Assembly (NCBI RefSeq): GCF_001044255.1
Contig: NZ_JYNX01000038.1
Coordinates: forward strand, 169,929-233,928
Direction of reading: 5' to 3'
Origin: Mycolicibacterium chubuense
GTDB lineage: Bacteria; Actinomycetota; Actinomycetes; Mycobacteriales; Mycobacteriaceae
DNA length: 64,000 bases
Position 1 is the first letter of the stretch. Every line of letters begins with the position of its first letter. Below are positions 52,089 through 60,554 of the stretch, in pieces. The notes under the pieces are model-generated. The model was not told the origin of the DNA and did not search any database. It saw only the letters and a list, made by a program, of their open reading frames with translations. Position numbers and translations under genes: made by a program.

Positions 52089-52942
52089 CGACCGCCCCCG
52101 CAGTGCTCGGCACCACCGAACCGGCCGTCGCCGTAGCGGCACCCACCACGGCCGTGCGCCGCCGATCCTGGCCGTCGGTGCTGGTGCGGGTCTTCTCCGT
52201 CGCCGCGGCCATCGGGCTGTGGCAGCTGCTGACCGCTCACGACGTCCGGCTGTGGCTGCGGTTCGACACCCTTCCCACGGTCGGTGACATCGTGACCGCC
52301 TTCGCGCACCGACTCGGCGCCCCGGACTACTGGCTCGACCTGGGTCAGTCGTTGATCCGCATCTTGACCGGATTCGCCCTGGCGGCTGTCGCCGGCATCA
52401 TCACCGGCATCCTGCTGGGCCGATCGTCGCTGTTCGCCAACGTCATCGGGCCGCTGACCGAGTTGGCCCGACCGATCCCGGCCATCGCCATCGTGCCCGT
52501 CGCGATCCTGCTGTTCCCCACCGATGAAGCCGGCATCGTGTTCATCACGTTCCTGGCCGCGTACTTCCCGATCATGGTGAGCACCCGGCACGCAGTCCGG
52601 GCGCTCCCCACCCTGTGGGAGGACTCGGTGCGCACGCTGGGCGGCAGCCGGTGGGACGTCATCACCCGGGTTGTGGTGCCCGGCATCCTCCCCGGAGTGT
52701 TCGGCGGACTGTCGGTCGGCATGGGCGTGGCCTGGATCTGCGTGATCTCCGCGGAGATGATCTCCGGGCGGCTGGGGGTCGGCTACCGGACCTGGCAGGC
52801 CTACACCGTGCTCGCCTACTCCGACGTGTTCGTCGGCATCATCACCATCGGTGTGCTGGGCTTCGCCACGTCGGCCGCGGTGGAGGTGATCGGCCGCCGG
52901 GTGACGCGGTGGCTGCCGCGGGGCCAGGAGATGTCCCGATGA
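52085..52942 (+). CDS. ABC transporter permease (SsuC/TauC-like)
   Basis: A 285-residue inner-membrane permease with six segments and an EAA-like loop (EDSVRTLGGSRWDVITRVVVPG). The closest functional guess is import of a sulfonate, nitrate or related anion. ATG 52085 overlaps the binding-protein stop by 4 bp and its stop overlaps the ATPase start. Confidence 0.9.
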   Translation: MTTAPAVLGTTEPAVAVAAPTTAVRRRSWPSVLVRVFSVAAAIGLWQLLTAHDVRLWLRFDTLPTVGDIVTAFAHRLGAPDYWLDLGQSLIRILTGFALAAVAGIITGILLGRSSLFANVIGPLTELARPIPAIAIVPVAILLFPTDEAGIVFITFLAAYFPIMVSTRHAVRALPTLWEDSVRTLGGSRWDVITRVVVPGILPGVFGGLSVGMGVAWICVISAEMISGRLGVGYRTWQAYTVLAYSDVFVGIITIGVLGFATSAAVEVIGRRVTRWLPRGQEMSR

Positions 52943-53682
52943 CCGGAATGAGCCTGACGCTGCGCGATGTCACGCTCAGCTACGGCGATGCGCCGGTGGT
53001 CGACGGCCTGGACCTGACCGTCGCGCCCGGGGAGATCCTGGTGCTCACCGGCCCGTCCGGGTGCGGAAAGTCCACCGTGCTGCGCGCACTGGCCGGACTG
53101 CTGCGACCGGACGCCGGGGCGGTACTCGCCGACGGGGCCCGCGTCACCACCACCTCCCGCGATCGGGCGATGGTGTTCCAGGACAACGCGCTATTGCCCT
53201 GGCGCACCGTGCAATCCAACGTCGAACTCGCCCTGCGGCTGGCCGGGCGGCCCCGGCAGGGGCGCCGCGAAGAGGCGCGCAAGTGGATCTCCGACGTGGG
53301 GCTGACGGGTTTCGAGACGTACCTGCCCAAGAGCCTGTCCGGCGGTATGCGCCAACGTGTTCAACTGGCCCGCGGCCTGGCCGGCGCGCCCCGCGCGGTC
53401 ATGATGGACGAACCGTTCGGCGCACTCGACACCCAGACCCGCGCCACGATGCAGCGACTGCTCATCGACACCTGGCGCGCCCACCCGACCACGGTCGTCT
53501 TCGTCACCCACGACGTCGACGAGGCACTGCTGCTCGGTGACCGCATCGCCGTGCTCGGCAGGGCCGGCCAGCCTCTGCGCGCGTTGCTCGACGTCCCGAG
53601 CCCGCGCGACCCCTCGGTGTCACGGACCGCGCTGCGCGCGGATGTGATTGCCGCACTCGACCATTCGGAGCGTGTTACCTGA
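52939..53682 (+). CDS. ABC transporter ATPase (SsuB/TauB-like)
   Basis: A 247-residue ATPase: Walker A GPSGCGKST, Q loop MVFQDNALLPWRTV, signature LSGGMRQRVQLARGL, Walker [12 protein letters not shown] loop VTHDVDEA. It completes the transporter with the fused binding protein and permease. Start ATG 52939 overlaps the permease stop. The next gene overlaps its stop by one base. Confidence 0.92.
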   Translation: MTGMSLTLRDVTLSYGDAPVVDGLDLTVAPGEILVLTGPSGCGKSTVLRALAGLLRPDAGAVLADGARVTTTSRDRAMVFQDNALLPWRTVQSNVELALRLAGRPRQGRREEARKWISDVGLTGFETYLPKSLSGGMRQRVQLARGLAGAPRAVMMDEPFGALDTQTRATMQRLLIDTWRAHPTTVVFVTHDVDEALLLGDRIAVLGRAGQPLRALLDVPSPRDPSVSRTALRADVIAALDHSERVT

Positions 53683-56372
53683 TGCAGATTCCCTCTCTGT
53701 CCGACGCCGTCCGGCTCGACTGTGACGTCCTGGTCATCGGCGGCGGCACCGCGGGCACCATGGCCGCGCTCACCGCCGCCGAGAACGGCGCGCAGGTACT
53801 GCTGCTCGAAAAGGCCCACGTCCGCCACTCCGGCGCGCTCGCGATGGGCATGGACGGCGTCAACAACGCCGTGATCCCCGGCAAGGCCACCCCCGAGGAC
53901 TACGTCGCCGAGATCACCCGCGCCAACGACGGAATCGTCAACCAGCGCACCATCTATCAGACCGCCACCCGCGGATTCGCGATGGTGCAGCGGCTGGAAC
54001 GCTACGGCGTCAAGTTCGAGAAGGACGAACACGGTGAGTACGCCGTGCGCCGTGTGCACCGCTCCGGTTCGTACGTACTGCCCATGCCCGAGGGCAAAGA
54101 CGTCAAGAAGGCGCTGTACCGGGTGTTGCGGCAGCGCTCGATGCGGGAGAAGATCCGCATCGAGAACCGCTTGGTGCCGGTGCGGGTGCTCACCTCCGGT
54201 GGCAGAGCTGTCGGCGCCGCGGCGCTCAACAGCCGCACCGGCGAATTCGTCGTCGTCGGCGCCAAGGCCGTCATCCTGGCCACCGGCGCCTGCGGCCGAC
54301 TCGGCCTTCCGGCGTCGGGCTACCTGTACGGCACCTACGAGAACCCGACCAACGCCGGCGACGGCTACGCGATGGCGCTGCACGCCGGCGCCGAACTGTC
54401 GGGCATCGAATGCTTCCAGATCAATCCGCTGATCAAGGACTACAACGGGCCGGCCTGCGCCTATGTGGCGAACCCGTTCGGCGGGTACCAGGTCAACGCC
54501 CTCGGTGAGCGCTTCGTCGACTCCGACTACTGGTCGGGGCAGATGATGGCCGAGGTGAAGAGCGAGATCGAATCCGCCCGGGGACCCATCTACCTGAAGG
54601 TCAGCCATCTGCCCGACGAAACGCTGACCACGCTCGAAGGGATCCTGCACACCACCGAGCGCCCGACCCGCGGCACGTTCCACGCCAACCGCGGCCACGA
54701 CTACCGCACCCACGACATCGAGATGCACATCTCCGAGATCGGGCTGTGCAGTGGGCATTCCGCGTCGGGGGTCTGGGTCGACGAGAACGCACGCACCACG
54801 GTGCCCGGCCTGTACGCGGCCGGCGACCTGGCGTGCGTACCGCACAACTACATGATCGGCGCATTCGTGTACGGCGAGCTGGCGGGCGCGGACGCGGCAA
54901 CCACAGTGGCCGATGTTGCTGCGCCGCAGACTCTTCCGGCCGACCAGATCGCGGCCGCGCACGAGCTGATCTACCGCCCGCTGCGCCAGCCCGACGGGCC
55001 GCCACAACCGCAGGTCGAGTACAAGCTCAGGCGTTTCGTCAACGACTATGTGGCGCCGCCGAAAACGGCCGCCAAGCTGTCGCTGGCGGTGGAGACGTTC
55101 GACCGGATGCGCGACGAGGTCGCAGGTATCGGCGCCACCACCCCGCACGAACTGATGCGCGCGGTCGAGGTGTCGTTCATCCGCGACTGCGCCGAGATGG
55201 CGGCCCGGTCGTCGCTGACCCGCACCGAATCCCGCTGGGGTCTCTATCACGACCGCAGCGACCTGCCCGAGCGTGACGACGACGCGTGGCGGTATCACCT
55301 CAACCTTCGGCAGACACCCGACGGTGACATCGAGTTCCTCAAGCGGCCCGTCGCCCCGTATTTCGTCCCGGTGCCCGGGCTCGACGACATCCCCAGCGCG
55401 CAGACCGAGCCCATCGCGGTGTCTCAGCCCGCGCTGGTGGGCGGCCGGGCGCCCGCGTCGGAGGTGTCCCGCGTGATCGAGTCGAGCGGACCGGCGCCGT
55501 CCCCGCGCATCGCCGCGGTGCTGGCGCTCGACGAGCCGTCCGTCGACGACCTCGCGCCGTTCCTGACCGACGGGGATCCCGGTGTGCGGCGCACCGCCGT
55601 CGACGTGCTCACCGAGCACCTGTGCGACGGATACGCCGGACCGCTCGTCGCGGCGCTCGGCGACCCGGACGCCGGCGTGCGCCAGGTGGCTGCCGAGGGC
55701 ATCCGCGAGCTGGTCGAGGTGCTACCGGCACCTGCTTCTGTTGCTGCACATGTTGATTCGGCCGATCCCGCGGTGCGTGGCGCCGCGGTCTACGTGCTGA
55801 GCGCGCGGCGGACCGGGGATCCGGACACCTATCGACGTCTGGTCACCGACGCCGACCACCGTGTGCGCATCGAGGCGGTGCGCGCGCTGGTGTCGGTCGA
55901 CGACGTCGACGGCGTGGCGGCCGCGCACGCCGACGCCAACCGCGAGGTGCGGGTCGCGGTAGCGGGCGGCCTCGGCACGTTGCGCGCCGGCGCGGCGACG
56001 ATACGACTGTTGCTCGACGACCCCGATCCGCTGGTCCGCGCCGCGGCGCTCGCCGCGATCGGGGATATCGGGTGGCGCGACAGCGACGGGGTGGCGGTCG
56101 AGCAGGCGCTCGCATCGTCGGCCTGGCAGATCCGCCAGGGAGCGGCGCGGGCGCTGGCCGGGGCTCCGTCGTCGGCGGCCGCCGTCCCACCGCTGTCGCG
56201 GGCACTGGCCGACCCGCACCTCGACGTGCGCAAGGCCGCGGTACTCAGCCTCACCCGGTGGGCTCCGTCGGAGGAAGCGGCGCGCGCCGCGTTGACCGGC
56301 GCGCTCGACGACGGCGACGCCGACGTCCGGGCCTACGCCCGCCGCGCGCTGGAAACCACAGGTCAGAAGTAG
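53682..56372 (+). CDS. AprA/fumarate-reductase-like flavoprotein fused to HEAT repeats
   Basis: An 896-residue protein. Residues 16-45 hold the FAD Rossmann motif VLVIGGGTAGTMAA and LLEK; GALAMGMDGVNNAV and YAAGDLACVPHNYMIGAFVY place it with AprA (adenylylsulfate reductase alpha) and succinate/fumarate flavoproteins. From about residue 610 to the end are tandem HEAT/PBS-lyase-type repeats, for example DGDPGVRRTAVDVLTEHL, DPDPLVRAAALAAIGDIG and DPHLDVRKAAVLSLTRWA. AprA itself lacks such repeats. With the AprB-like ferredoxin it could be a redox enzyme acting on the imported compound; substrate unknown. It overlaps the convergent SfnB-like gene by 10 bp. Confidence 0.85.
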   Translation: MQIPSLSDAVRLDCDVLVIGGGTAGTMAALTAAENGAQVLLLEKAHVRHSGALAMGMDGVNNAVIPGKATPEDYVAEITRANDGIVNQRTIYQTATRGFAMVQRLERYGVKFEKDEHGEYAVRRVHRSGSYVLPMPEGKDVKKALYRVLRQRSMREKIRIENRLVPVRVLTSGGRAVGAAALNSRTGEFVVVGAKAVILATGACGRLGLPASGYLYGTYENPTNAGDGYAMALHAGAELSGIECFQINPLIKDYNGPACAYVANPFGGYQVNALGERFVDSDYWSGQMMAEVKSEIESARGPIYLKVSHLPDETLTTLEGILHTTERPTRGTFHANRGHDYRTHDIEMHISEIGLCSGHSASGVWVDENARTTVPGLYAAGDLACVPHNYMIGAFVYGELAGADAATTVADVAAPQTLPADQIAAAHELIYRPLRQPDGPPQPQVEYKLRRFVNDYVAPPKTAAKLSLAVETFDRMRDEVAGIGATTPHELMRAVEVSFIRDCAEMAARSSLTRTESRWGLYHDRSDLPERDDDAWRYHLNLRQTPDGDIEFLKRPVAPYFVPVPGLDDIPSAQTEPIAVSQPALVGGRAPASEVSRVIESSGPAPSPRIAAVLALDEPSVDDLAPFLTDGDPGVRRTAVDVLTEHLCDGYAGPLVAALGDPDAGVRQVAAEGIRELVEVLPAPASVAAHVDSADPAVRGAAVYVLSARRTGDPDTYRRLVTDADHRVRIEAVRALVSVDDVDGVAAAHADANREVRVAVAGGLGTLRAGAATIRLLLDDPDPLVRAAALAAIGDIGWRDSDGVAVEQALASSAWQIRQGAARALAGAPSSAAAVPPLSRALADPHLDVRKAAVLSLTRWAPSEEAARAALTGALDDGDADVRAYARRALETTGQK

Positions 56373-57559
56373 CCGTTGGCCGGCGGCGACACCTCGTTGA
56401 CGAGGTAGTTGCCGACCGCGTGCGCCTTGTAGTCCAGCGGATTGTGACTGGCCAGGGTGCGCGCGTTGCGCCAGTGCCGGTCCAGGTTCAGCGCGCGCGC
56501 CGTCGCCGACGCCCCGCCGGTGTCGAACAGCCGTTGCGCCGCGTCGAGCGTCAGCCGCTCGACGACCAGTTGCGCCTGCGCGACCGCCACGGCGGCGTCG
56601 GCCAGCGCGTCGGCGTCGAACACCCTGCCCTGGTCCACGAGTTCGTCGAGCCCGTCGGCCGCCGACAGCACCAGCGATTCCGCGACGGCCGCGGCGGTGC
56701 CGATCTCGCCGACGGCGTGCAGCACGAAGGGGTCCTCGGCCGCGCGCGTCGCGATCGAGTGCGCTGCGGGACGGGCCCGGGTCCGCACGTAGTCCACGGC
56801 GTCGTCGCGGATCGCGGCCGCGATGCCCGCCGCCACCGCCGCCAGGTAGAGCTGCAGGAAGGTGGTGCTGTGGCCGAGGTGGTCACCGTCGGACACGGTG
56901 GTCACCTCGACGGGGGCGATCTCGACGTCGGTGAACCGGCTGCCGCCACTGGCCGTGGTGCGCTGCCCGAAACCGTCCCAGTCGTCGAACAATTCGACGC
57001 CGGCCCGGTCGGTGGGCACGATCACCTGGACGTCGTTGCCGGCGGCGTCGACCGCCGACACCGCGATCACGTCGGCGTACAGCGTGCCGGTCGAGTAGAA
57101 CTTCTGTCCGTTCAGCCGCAGCACCCCGTCGCGGTCCGGCAGCACCGTGGTGTCGGAGCTGCCCGGTGCGCGGCCCTTGGCGTCGGTGATCGCGTTGCCG
57201 ATCACCAACCCGGCGTTGATCCGCGGGAACCATTCCGCGCGTTCGGCCTCGGTGGCCCGGTTGCTCAGCAGCCGCTCGGAGAAGCCGAAGTGCGCCCGCA
57301 GCGCCTGCGCCACGTTGGAGCTTCCCGACGCCAGCGCGACGACGGCGGAGAGCACGTCGCGGATACTGCCGCCGGGTCCGCCGTAGCGCTGCGGTACGCG
57401 CAGGCTCAGCACCCCGGTCCGGCGGATCTCGTCGACGGCGTCGTACTGCAGGACACGCTCGCGTTCGGCAGCGGGATCGGCGGCGCGCAACTGCGCGACG
57501 ATGGGGGTCAGGCGGTGCAGCCGTTCGGCCACCCCGTCGACGGCGGTGGTCAGAGTCAT
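56363..57559 (-). CDS. Acyl-CoA dehydrogenase-fold flavoprotein, SfnB/DszC-like
   Basis: A 398-residue third paralogue. LRVPQRYGGPGGSIRDVLS, DWDGFGQRTTASGG and the C-terminal NLDRHWRNARTLASHNP match the copy at 40.1 kb. It is last in the operon GS-LLM-SfnB (ATG 57559 overlaps the LLM stop). SfnB-type proteins participate in sulfone use with an SfnG-type LLM enzyme, which is exactly the neighbour here. Confidence 0.82.
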   Translation of the reverse strand: MTLTTAVDGVAERLHRLTPIVAQLRAADPAAERERVLQYDAVDEIRRTGVLSLRVPQRYGGPGGSIRDVLSAVVALASGSSNVAQALRAHFGFSERLLSNRATEAERAEWFPRINAGLVIGNAITDAKGRAPGSSDTTVLPDRDGVLRLNGQKFYSTGTLYADVIAVSAVDAAGNDVQVIVPTDRAGVELFDDWDGFGQRTTASGGSRFTDVEIAPVEVTTVSDGDHLGHSTTFLQLYLAAVAAGIAAAIRDDAVDYVRTRARPAAHSIATRAAEDPFVLHAVGEIGTAAAVAESLVLSAADGLDELVDQGRVFDADALADAAVAVAQAQLVVERLTLDAAQRLFDTGGASATARALNLDRHWRNARTLASHNPLDYKAHAVGNYLVNEVSPPANGYF

Positions 57560-58590
57560 CGAATCTCCCTGCTGGAGCGGAATCTCGGGATGATGTGTTC
57601 GGCGAAGCGGTCCAATTCCGCTTCCAGCGGCTGGAACTGGAGCATGAACAGCTCGATACCCGCCTCCTCGAATGCCGAGATCCGCTCGGCGACGGTGTCA
57701 TAGCTGCCCACCAGACCGGCCAGGGTGCCGCCGTTCGAGCCGACCCGGCTGGTGTTGGCGAGCACCTTGTACATCTGGGTCTTCGGATCGGTGCCGCCGG
57801 TGATCTCCGGGCGCCGTTCGGCGTCGACGAGCGCCTGCAGGTGGTCGGCCTCGGCGTGGGCCGCGGCGTCGGTCTCGCGGGCGACGACGAACGCGGACAG
57901 CCCGAACCGCAGGGGCGGCCCGCCGACTGCGGCGCGGCGCGACCGCAGGTCGGCGATCACCTCCGCGGTGTCGGCCAGCGGCCGGCCGTTGATGAAGAAC
58001 ACGTCGGCCGTCTCGGCGGCCAGGGCCCGGCCGGGTTCGGACTCGCCTCCGACGTAGACGGGCGGAACGTGCTGCGGCACCGGCCGGACGAGCGCGGGGT
58101 GCCCGTCGCCGACGGCCACCTGTTTGCCGGCCCACAGCGCGGTGACGGTGCGCAGCCAGTCGCGGGTGTGGGCGTAGCGGTCGTCGTGCTCGAGCACCGT
58201 GACGCCGAGCGCCTCCAGTTCGGGCAGGAACCATCCGCTGACCACGTTGATCGACAACCGGCTTGCGGAGATGTCGGCGATGTTGGCCGCGACCTTGGCG
58301 AACACCAGCGGGTTGAACAGCAGCGGTTTGATCGCGCCGATGAGCTCGATGGTGTCGGTGGCCTCGGCGAGCGCGGCGAGCGTCGACCACGTCTCGAGCA
58401 CGTCGTCTTCGACGTCACTGGGGTGGATGACGTGCTGGGCGACCAGCGTCGCGTCGAAGCCGACCTTCTCGGCGTGCACGATGAGATCCCGCGTGCGCCG
58501 GTAGCTCGCATCGGGTGCGTCGTGCGGGTGGTGCCGTGCGCCGTGGTTGCCGTAGACCGGCGCCCACACCCCGAACCGGGGCCCCGTCAT
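57556..58590 (-). CDS. LLM monooxygenase, SfnG/SsuD-like
   Basis: A 344-residue FMNH2-dependent monooxygenase: FGVWAPVYGNHG at the start, GFDATLVAQHVIHPSDVEDD, RLSINVVSGWF, PVYVGGESEPGRALAAETAD. This belongs with dimethylsulfone (SfnG) and alkanesulfonate (SsuD) monooxygenases rather than the NtaA/SnaA type. ATG 58590 overlaps the GS stop. The expected role is oxidative C-S cleavage releasing sulfite or a sulfinate. Confidence 0.85.
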   Translation of the reverse strand: MTGPRFGVWAPVYGNHGARHHPHDAPDASYRRTRDLIVHAEKVGFDATLVAQHVIHPSDVEDDVLETWSTLAALAEATDTIELIGAIKPLLFNPLVFAKVAANIADISASRLSINVVSGWFLPELEALGVTVLEHDDRYAHTRDWLRTVTALWAGKQVAVGDGHPALVRPVPQHVPPVYVGGESEPGRALAAETADVFFINGRPLADTAEVIADLRSRRAAVGGPPLRFGLSAFVVARETDAAAHAEADHLQALVDAERRPEITGGTDPKTQMYKVLANTSRVGSNGGTLAGLVGSYDTVAERISAFEEAGIELFMLQFQPLEAELDRFAEHIIPRFRSSREIR

Positions 58591-59918
58591 GACGTGCTCA
58601 GGTAACGCTTGCGCTCCCAGTCGCTGACGTGACCGACGTAGGCGTCCCATTCACTACGGGCGATCACGGCGAAGTCGAGCACGGACTGCTCACCGAGGAT
58701 CTCGAGGATGGTGTCGTCCTGGATGGCGAGCGCGACCGCCGTGCCCAGCGAGTCGGGCAGCGGCGCGCCCTTGCCGTACAGGTTCCCGGTGGCGGGTTGC
58801 GGCGGCTCGCGGCGGGCCTCCAAGCCGGCGACGATCGCCGCGAGCGCGGAGGCGATCAGCCAGTAGGGATTCGAATCGGAGGCACCCGAACGCAATTCGA
58901 TACGGGACGCCTCGGGTATGTCCTCGACCAGCGAGCGGATGGCCGCGCTACGGTTGTCCCGGCTCCAGTTCACGGTGTCGGGGGCGAACGTGTCGGGCGC
59001 GAAGCGGCGATAGGCGTTCACCGAGTGCGCGCCGAACAACGTGATCGACGGCAGGTGCTCGAACAGGCCGGCGATCGCGTACCGGGCGGTCTGGCTCTCG
59101 GCGCCGTCCACCGCCGCGAACACCGGCCGGTCGCCGTCCCACAGCGAGATGTGCAGATGCGCAGACGAGCCCGAGTGTTCGGAGAACGGCTTGGGCATGA
59201 AGCTGGCGAGCTTGCCGTGCCGCCGCGCGACCTCCTTGGCGGCGTACTTCAGCCGGGCGCTGTCGTCGGCGGCGGCCAGCGCGTCGGTGTAGACGAGGTT
59301 GGTCTCCACCTGGCCGGGCCCGTACTCGGTCTGGATGCCCTCCAACCGGGTGAACGCGCCCAGGGTGTCGTAGAGGTCGGCGATGAGGGGGTCGAGCGCG
59401 TTGGCGTTCTCCAGCGAGTACGCCTGGATCGCGTCGATGATCGGCGACCCGTCGGTCTCGAGCAGGTAGAACTCGAACTCGACGCCGATCTTCGCGGTGT
59501 AACCGAGCCCCTCCAGTCGCGCCAGCACGCGCTTGAGGACGCCGCGCGGGTCCAGCAGCGACGGTGTGCGGTGGTGGGTCACGATGTCGGAGATGATGTG
59601 TCCGACGCCGGGCCGCCACGGAAGCCGGGTGAACGTCGAGAAGTCCGGCACCGCATACACATCGGGGTAGCCGCCGGCCCAGTTGGTCAGCGACAGCGAG
59701 TCGATGACGGTGCCGTCGGTGTTCCAGCCGAGCGCGGCCTCACAGAACGCGAAGCCGCTGCCGGTGGCCCGGTCGAGGAACTGCCCGGCGGGGATTCGCT
59801 TGCCGGCGGAATGGCCGAACGGATCGCTCCAGGCCACCTCGATCTCGGTGAGGGTGCCGTCGGCGATCCCGCGGCGCAGTTCGTCGGCGGCCGCACTGGC
59901 CGGGGCGACCTGAGTCAT
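58587..59918 (-). CDS. Glutamine synthetase-like ligase (GlnT/PuuA group)
   Basis: A 443-residue GS-fold protein. The metal/glutamate sites are visible as GVEFEFYLLE, GPGQVETNLVYTDAL and SAHLHISLW; the nucleotide-binding region includes NRSAAIR and RIELRSGASDSNPYW. It lacks the adenylylation loop of true GlnA and fits gamma-glutamyl ligases that add glutamate to amines. Its operon partners are a sulfone/sulfonate-type LLM and an SfnB-like enzyme, so an aminated sulfur compound is a reasonable substrate guess. ATG 59918 overlaps the stop of a 16-residue leader ORF. Confidence 0.85.
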   Translation of the reverse strand: MTQVAPASAAADELRRGIADGTLTEIEVAWSDPFGHSAGKRIPAGQFLDRATGSGFAFCEAALGWNTDGTVIDSLSLTNWAGGYPDVYAVPDFSTFTRLPWRPGVGHIISDIVTHHRTPSLLDPRGVLKRVLARLEGLGYTAKIGVEFEFYLLETDGSPIIDAIQAYSLENANALDPLIADLYDTLGAFTRLEGIQTEYGPGQVETNLVYTDALAAADDSARLKYAAKEVARRHGKLASFMPKPFSEHSGSSAHLHISLWDGDRPVFAAVDGAESQTARYAIAGLFEHLPSITLFGAHSVNAYRRFAPDTFAPDTVNWSRDNRSAAIRSLVEDIPEASRIELRSGASDSNPYWLIASALAAIVAGLEARREPPQPATGNLYGKGAPLPDSLGTAVALAIQDDTILEILGEQSVLDFAVIARSEWDAYVGHVSDWERKRYLSTS

Positions 59919-59965
59919 GCCGCGGCCTCGGCGAGGCGCGCGGCGGGCCATGTCACTACGGGCAT
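59915..59965 (-). CDS. Short leader ORF coupled to the GS-like gene
   Basis: A 16-residue ORF, MPVVTWPAARLAEAAA, whose TGA overlaps the GS start (ATGA) and which has AGAAGG upstream. Coupled re-initiation is plausible. It has no marked codon run, so an attenuator role is not evident. Confidence 0.35.
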   Translation of the reverse strand: MPVVTWPAARLAEAAA

Positions 59966-60044
59966 CACAGGTGTCCTTCTCACATCCGGGCGATCGTGCT
60001 GGTCGCACCCTAGAGACACCGATGGGAGTGCGGAACGGTTGCGG

Positions 60045-60341
60045 TCAGCGTGAGTTCTTCTCCGCGCTGCGGTGCGACGACGGGATACCGCGTTCCCGCG
60101 GGGTGGTGGCACCCCAGACGCCGTAGCGCTCCGGAACGCTCAGGGCGTGCTCGCGGCAGCGGATCAGCACCGGGCAGGTCCGGCAGATCCGCTTGGCCTC
60201 CTCCTCGCGGCGCCGACGGTCCGACCGGCGGTCACTCTCGGGGAAGAACAATTCCGCGGGGAAGTCGAGGCACCTGCCCTGGAATTGCCAACTCCAGTAC
60301 TCGTCGCCGTCGGGTGCATCGATCGGAAGGACCGCGGTCAT
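60045..60341 (-). CDS. WhiB-family transcriptional regulator
   Basis: A 98-residue WhiB protein. Four Fe-S Cys are present (GRCLDFPAELFFPE, then CRTCPVLIRC), followed by the beta-turn YGVWGA and a basic C-terminal tail PRERGIPSSHR. Start chosen at ATG 60341 (MTAVLPIDAP); a start at 60386 would add 15 residues with an extra Cys. It is divergent from the SSS symporter gene. A redox or sulfur-status role is possible but not shown. Confidence 0.82.
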   Translation of the reverse strand: MTAVLPIDAPDGDEYWSWQFQGRCLDFPAELFFPESDRRSDRRRREEEAKRICRTCPVLIRCREHALSVPERYGVWGATTPRERGIPSSHRSAEKNSR

Positions 60342-60554
60342 CGTCGGATGGTCACCGACACAGCGGGTTTGAGCCCAGACATCCACTCGCCGTGAGTGTT
60401 TTCCGACGCTCGATAACAGACACCGACACCGCAGGCAACTCGGGGGCTGCCTTTAACTCAACCTGAATCAAAGGATGAACAAGGTGTTCCAGCACTGGCC
60501 ATGATGTGTCGCCGCCGTTGCTGCGGCGATCTCGTCATGCTGCCTGGAGGTGCT

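Noticed and set aside
53361-55619. 752-codon open frame on the minus strand opposite the ATPase and flavoprotein
   Set aside because: Shadow frame; the sense strand has full ABC ATPase and flavoprotein motifs.
60384-60398. Small CACTC/GAGTG inverted repeat near the WhiB start
   Set aside because: Five-base arms are expected by chance at this base composition and nothing else supports a site.
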